From NCBI GenBank assembly GCA_014529385.2, contig CM043963.1, forward strand, positions 109,036,912 through 109,100,911: a stretch of 64,000 nucleotides of DNA, read 5' to 3'. This stretch comes from Adiantum capillus-veneris (lineage: Eukaryota; Streptophyta; Polypodiopsida; Polypodiales; Pteridaceae). Each line of letters begins with the position of its first letter. The first letter of the stretch is position 1. Shown here piece after piece: positions 58,579-64,000 of the stretch. Under the pieces are notes generated by a model that ran no database searches, was not told where the DNA came from, and saw only the letters and a program-made list of their open reading frames with translations. Made by a program: the position numbers and the translations under genes.

Positions 58579-60780
58579 TTATGGTCTCTATTTTTGAGAA
58601 AAACATCTATAATATCCAGAAGTTTGATGGCATGAACTATGGAAAGAGTAGATTCAAGATTTCTTGATCTAGAAAAGTCAATTGGAGACATTGTTGAGTG
58701 CCAAGAGGGTGATGGCTACATAAATGCATAGTGGAAAATAGTTGATGACAAAGCTAGATCCTCTATTCATCTACATTTTACAGACTCAACGTATTTCACT
58801 ATTGTTAGTGAAGCTACTTCCAAATCCTTATAGGACAAATTTTGCAGTATACAAGAGAGCAAGAGCACAAGTAATGAGGTTCACCTGATGAAGAAGCTAT
58901 TTGAGCTTCATATGAAAGAAGATGAACCCTTAAATGAGTTTGATGTACTCTTCAATCAATTGACGTCATAAGGATGTATTTTTTATGAAGGGGTGCAATC
59001 TATCTTCTTATTATGCTCTCTATGTTCCTCATGGAACATTTTTTGCACAACCATAAGGGAAAATTAGTCTACTATGATGTAGTTTCTAGTCTGCTTAGCG
59101 AAGAGATTTGTAGGAAATCTATGGATCCTACTAAGCCAGACAATGGTTATGCTGCTACTTCACATAGACTAAGGGATCATAATCAAAATCATGGCAAGAG
59201 TAAAGACTTCCTGCATCAAGTCCAAAGGATCTATGTGTAACGTTAAGCGCTACCCGAGAAAGGGCATATGAAGAAGGATTGTAGGATTTTGCATAGAGAC
59301 AAGAAGAAGTCTCAAGACAACATGAAATCTAATAATGATGGCAAGGGCAAAGCAAAGTTAGAATAAATCAACATGGCCAAGTCTATTAAGACTCTAGATA
59401 TCCTTGAGATGGTCTTCAAATGTTATGGTTTTTAATTTTGACATTAGTGCATATGCTCTTGTTATAGAAGATTCTACTAATGCACAAAATTGGGTCACTG
59501 ATTCTGGTGCTAGTTTTCAAATGACACCACCACCATAGAGATTGGTTCTCTACTTATGTGCACACTGAGGGCATAATGAAGCTTGGTGACTCTTATGAGC
59601 TTGATGTTTTGTGTGCTGGAGACATTAGATTGGTCTCACACGATGCATGGAGTTTATGTTGAGAATTGTCAGATATGTCCCCAAGCTAGCAAAGTGCTTG
59701 ATTTCAACAGGGTAGCTAAATGACTTGGGTTACATGAACATCTTTGGGAATGGCTTGTGAGTCATTAAAAAGGGAAATATTGTGGTTCTTAGAGGTTAGA
59801 AACATGGTAACTTGTACACCATGTATGTGTCTTGTGTAAAAGAGGACTACATATATATAGCCAACTTGCCATCTAATGAGTTGTGGCATAGCGTCTAGGC
59901 CATATGAGCCAAAAGGGAATGAAAACATTGGCACATTTTGGTTAGTTACTTGTGTTAAGGTTTTTCAAAATTTCTATATGTGCACTACAATTATGGCAAA
60001 CAAAGTAGGACACACTTACCATTGAATCAAAAGCGAGTAGATCCATTAGAACTTGTCGATAATGACCTATGTCCTTGAGAGGGGCTAGTTACTTTGTGAC
60101 TTTCATTGGGGACTCTACTAGAAAGGGCATAGGTGTATCCGTTTAAACACAAAGACATCTCTATGTTTCAAAAGTTCTTAGTGTTACTTGAAAAATCTCA
60201 AGAGCTTAAGGACATATAATGATAGAGAGTATCTCGAAGATTTTGTCAACTTTTGTGCTAAGAGAGGGATTACGTGGCAGTTTACTACGTATTACATGCT
60301 TTCTCAAAATAGTTGTTGAGAGGATGAATCATGTGATTCAAGAGAGATTCACAACAATGCTTTCTATTGGAAATTTGACTAAGATATTTTGGAAGAAAGC
60401 CATTTTGATAGCAGTGCACATCATTAATTGATCACCTAGTATACCATTGAGTTACCATATTTGAGAGGAATTGTGGTCCAAAAAGAAGCCACACTACGAT
60501 CATTTGCATGAATGTATTTGGATGTGAGGCATATGCACATGTGCTAAAGGGGCTTTAAAACAAGCTAGACCCAAAGTCAGACATATATTTTCATTGATTA
60601 TGGTGCATATGGAGAAATGGGATATTGCCTTTGGCTTGTGAAATATCATAAAATCATTTGTATTTATCTTCAATGAGTCAAAGATGCGTTAAAAAAGCCT
60701 TTCAAAGAGGTCGCATATAGAAGGGTGACATTTGAGAACATTGCCTTAGTTGACACTAAGAGGTTGTACATGGGAATCTC
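58579..60780 (+). pseudogene. Copia element K: gag, protease and integrase remnants
   Basis: Plus-strand pieces in order: FDGMNYGK (Gag start), a knuckle-like RYPRKGHMKKDC near 59,250, the protease site NWVTDSGASFQMT (about 59,490), the pre-integrase NELWHS and integrase RTYNDREYLEDFVNFC and ERMNHVIQERF. The sequence stops before RT at about 60,780. No LTR identified. It could be the 5' half of an H-type element. Confidence 0.72.
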
Positions 60781-60789
60781 GAAGGGCTG

Positions 60790-61800
60790 ATGTGATAAAT
60801 GCATAATCTTTGCTAGAATATCCATGCCAATCACATCAATGCCATGTGCAGTGACCTCTGCCAATCTATCGACAGTAGGTATCTCAACGCTCATTGTATC
60901 ATCACCAAAACTAGTTATGCATGGATGCATCAATCTTGACTTTAGGGTAGTCATCACTCCCTCATCGTCCATAGCGGTTGTATCCACCTATCCTGGCATC
61001 ACCATATCAGCCTCTAGCATGAGCATGTCAAAGAACTCCATATTGCTCATCTCCATGGTAGGAGCATCTTTTTCCTAAGAGGATCAATATGTAGTGTCTC
61101 TCTAGAGCATGACCGCTCTAACTCTACATCTACATACATTTTGTGGACAACACTTTTGGAGCTCATCCGCGAAAGATATGTGTCTAGTCTCTCGTTGACA
61201 TGACTATAGTGTAATCAAGGCTATGCCATCTTGCACTGCAGATACATGCAAAGGATATACCAAGCCATTGCATAATCCCTTGGCAATCACTAGTGATCTG
61301 CAATGCATTTGGAAAGACTGATCTCTAAGCAGTGTCTGACGCTAACATTCTATTAACTGTCTCACTGATATCAAATTCTATCTAGTTGAGGAACATAGCG
61401 TACATGTTGTAGCGTAAATGATGCACCCATATGTAATGACAAGCTTACATCTCGTGCACCCTCTATCTCATATGCTAATCCATCAATTAGATGCACATGA
61501 CCAAGGCTTCCAGTAGCAAAAGTGCTAAACCACTCTCACAACATGATGTGACATGGAATGTTGCATATTCATCTAGCATCCACCGAGAGCAAGTGGCATC
61601 TCTATCAAACATAAAAGCAAGAGGAACACTAGGGATGAATGCGACGTCACTGTCACTAGCATACAAAGCACCCTCTCGAGTCTTTGTCAAAACTGTCTCT
61701 ACATCACGTCTACATTTGCAATGCGTCTAAAGAAACAATGTCTAATGTGCCATGTGTGACCACAATGCCAACATCTCAAGTGTTGACACAAACAAGATCT
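60790..61800 (-). pseudogene. Copia element J: gag end and protease remnant (related to E)
   Basis: On minus a knuckle CWHCGHTWHIRHC (about 61,793-61,755; one residue short) is followed by CSRWMLDEYATFHVT (protease, usually LDSGATFHVT), in the same layout as element E. The rest down to 60,790 is broken (60,670-60,987 frame unidentified). Confidence 0.6.
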
Positions 61801-64000
61801 CTTTCTCACATGAGTCATCATAGTGGACTCAAACTATCACACATATCTACTGCCATAAGTGAAGTGACGGCTCTATAGCAAGGGCAATGTGTATAAACCT
61901 ATGCCAAGAGAAGTACACCAAATTTGGAACGAAGGGAGCTCCTTGCGGGGAGAAAATGCTCTCAAAAGACCTCACCAGCACTTGTAGTGCTCAAGCACAT
62001 CAACAAATAAAATATCCCGTAGTAGTGTAACCACATTGTGCTCTATAATTGTCACATTGATGCAAGTCTCAACTACCAAAGGTACATGGAACCTTTAACG
62101 GGTGACTACGTGTAAACTGTGTGCAATAGACTCACGAATTAAAATATCCATTGATTGAAAACAATGCATACCATAAGTCTACCTTGCAAGCATACACAAA
62201 ACTCACTCTTGCGAGAGTGGATACAAAAACACCATCCGTGTCCAAAAAACAATCATATGACCGTCAATATGGGAGCAAAGTCTATCACAACAAGAGAGAC
62301 TCATCGTCTCAATCCAATAATAGCAAATGCATCAAAAGAGTGTATTGCAATCAAGCCAATACTATGGCGAGAATCATAACCTTCATCCTTAACTAGATAA
62401 GAGTGACTTATAACACATTTGAAGTAGTCTCAAGCTAGATCAAAACTACCCACTTCCTTGTATATCTACAACCTTTGTAATAGAACCTTTTATTCGGAAC
62501 TATCTTTTCTAATCGGGCTGGATATCCCCAAAAAACCATTTGTATTTACCACTTATTACCTAGCCCAGATACCCCTTTCTTAGAGAAAATTCATAACCAT
62601 TATTCACAAAAATCCTTACTATTATGTTCAGGATCCACTAAAGGTCACTATATGATTTACCCTATAGTATCGAGATCACACCTACTAGCAAGATGGTAGG
62701 TAAGGACAAGTGCCTATATATTCTGAATAAGAAAGAGAATCCAACAGAAGAAGGTGAGCATACAGAATTAAGTCGCCAAGGTTCGACCTAACCTCAGCCA
62801 TCAGAAATATGTCACCATATTGAACTAGTGATAGGTTAGTCAGAACCTACCGCTAATCTTCTTAGCATATGATGATGATGATGAGAAAAAACAATAAATT
62901 AGTAACTTGCTATTTTTCAACCTCACTCCGGTATGTGCAGTCAGCCTATAGGGCACCATACCAGAAGCCTGTACTTAGTATATATACAAAATAACCTTTA
63001 TAGCCGATTCAGTCCCATAGGAAACTGGTAAAAAAGATCAATCTATATAAAACAATGGTCGAGTTAAGTTGAAAAAACATTATTTACTCCTACAATCGGG
63101 TATGCGAAACCCGTAATTAGTAAATTCAGAGTAACCTTTTGTCGATTCAGTAAGATCAACCAAATCAGTCCAGGATTCGTAACCTTACCCAGAGCACTAC
63201 ATCACATCGGTACTCCAACTTACCAAGGTAACAGAACTTTCAGCACACTGTTTTGTGTTTTAATTTATAAGTATACTTTTATGCTTATTTTTTTGAAAAA
63301 AAACACAAGGTCAAACAGTCTCAGCCCAGCAAAAATCTGTAAATAGGCTGAAACTATGACTATCAAAGGGAACATACACTTATCTTCCATCTTGTGCTGT
63401 AATACAGAAAAGATGAGCGAGTAAAAAACACTTAAAATACCTCCAGAGTATCATCCAATATGGTCAGCAAACCTGAAACCAGTTTTCCGTTTATTCAAAG
63501 TCTCTTTAGACAATTCCAAAAATTCGGTACCAGTACTATGAGTTGCATCAGTCTGAGGTCAGCTCATGTACATAGTGTACTCCGACCCCCTTAGTATCAC
63601 CGCAGACATAGGTCTCCGACCTTACATGCTCACTGTTTTTTAGCTTTATTTTAAATATTTGTGCATTTCTGGATCTATGCAAAGACTAGCTATACATACA
63701 TCAAACCATTGAATAATCCCAGCTAACTTTACCATTTCAAAACAAACATAATGCAGTTTGATCCTCAATCACGCCATTAGACATGCTCAAGTAGCCGATC
63801 AGGTCAGACTAATCCCCTCCAAAAAAAACTTACTGAACCAGTTTTTTATTTCCCATTCCACTTATTTCACGGACCCTTACAACATAAGTCAAAGAGAACC
63901 GTAACTTGCATCAATCCCTAAGCAAACCAATCTTACAGCTCATCTTACACACTATACACAAGAAAGATCAGTATCCAATATGGTCAGCAAATCTGAAAAC
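61801..64000. other. Region without recognisable features
   Basis: No coding domain, LTR or RNA gene seen on either strand. CCAATATGGTCAGCAAA with CTGAAA nearby occurs at about 63,456 and 63,974, hinting at a longer repeat cut by the window edge. Confidence 0.45.

Overview
This window is repeat-rich, intron-poor nuclear DNA from a large land-plant genome. It contains nested LTR retrotransposons (chromovirus-type gypsy, other gypsy, copia), LINE pieces, long AG/AC microsatellites and decayed host-gene copies (a PPR protein, an ABC1/UbiB kinase, a DEAD-box helicase). The PPR style and the mix of elements would fit a fern or another seed-free plant, but lineage cannot be proved from this sequence. 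No clearly intact host gene was found.

Layout. (1) 1-17,614: a minus-strand chromovirus-type gypsy element (element B; LTR, gag, PR-RT-RNaseH-INT-chromodomain, LTR). It is split inside its protease by a plus-strand 11.4-kb LTR element (element A, 4,608-15,980) with 956-bp LTRs and a 5-bp target duplication, CCTTT. A is the most unusual object here. Its leader carries seven copies of a 24-bp palindrome. Gag, Pro and a repetitive W[IV]PK region lie in one reading frame separated only by stop codons. No RT or integrase is visible. Just before its 3' LTR sits a captured piece of a DEAD-box helicase. (2) 17,615-28,000: an ABC1-kinase pseudogene, a tandem duplication and a PPR pseudogene. The PPR copy is interrupted in frame by a 3-kb copia-like element without RT (element E). 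(3) 28,000-36,300: minus-strand coding relics of a second gypsy type (element D). Its retropepsin-like domain lies downstream of integrase and is followed by the same W[IV]PK motif as in A. A solo LTR of the B/C family lies in the adjacent non-coding DNA. (4) 36,300-48,700: copia LTR and primer-site remnants, a minus-strand LINE, a minus-strand gypsy element (F), compound microsatellites and a 136-bp Helitron-like element. (5) 48,722-57,000: a plus-strand chromovirus-type element of the B family (element C) with a 1.77-kb LTR, broken at its 3' end and joined to the RT-RNaseH end of a copia element (H) with its LTR. (6) 57,000-64,000: two more copia fragments (K, plus; J, minus), then about 2 kb without recognisable features.

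Working together: A supplies only Gag, a protease and a W[IV]PK protein, so it would need RT and integrase from another element, possibly a D-type relative that shares the W[IV]PK region and a similar tRNA primer site. The two LTRs of A differ at roughly 2-3% of positions by hand comparison, mostly C/T and G/A changes, so it is much younger than the elements around it.
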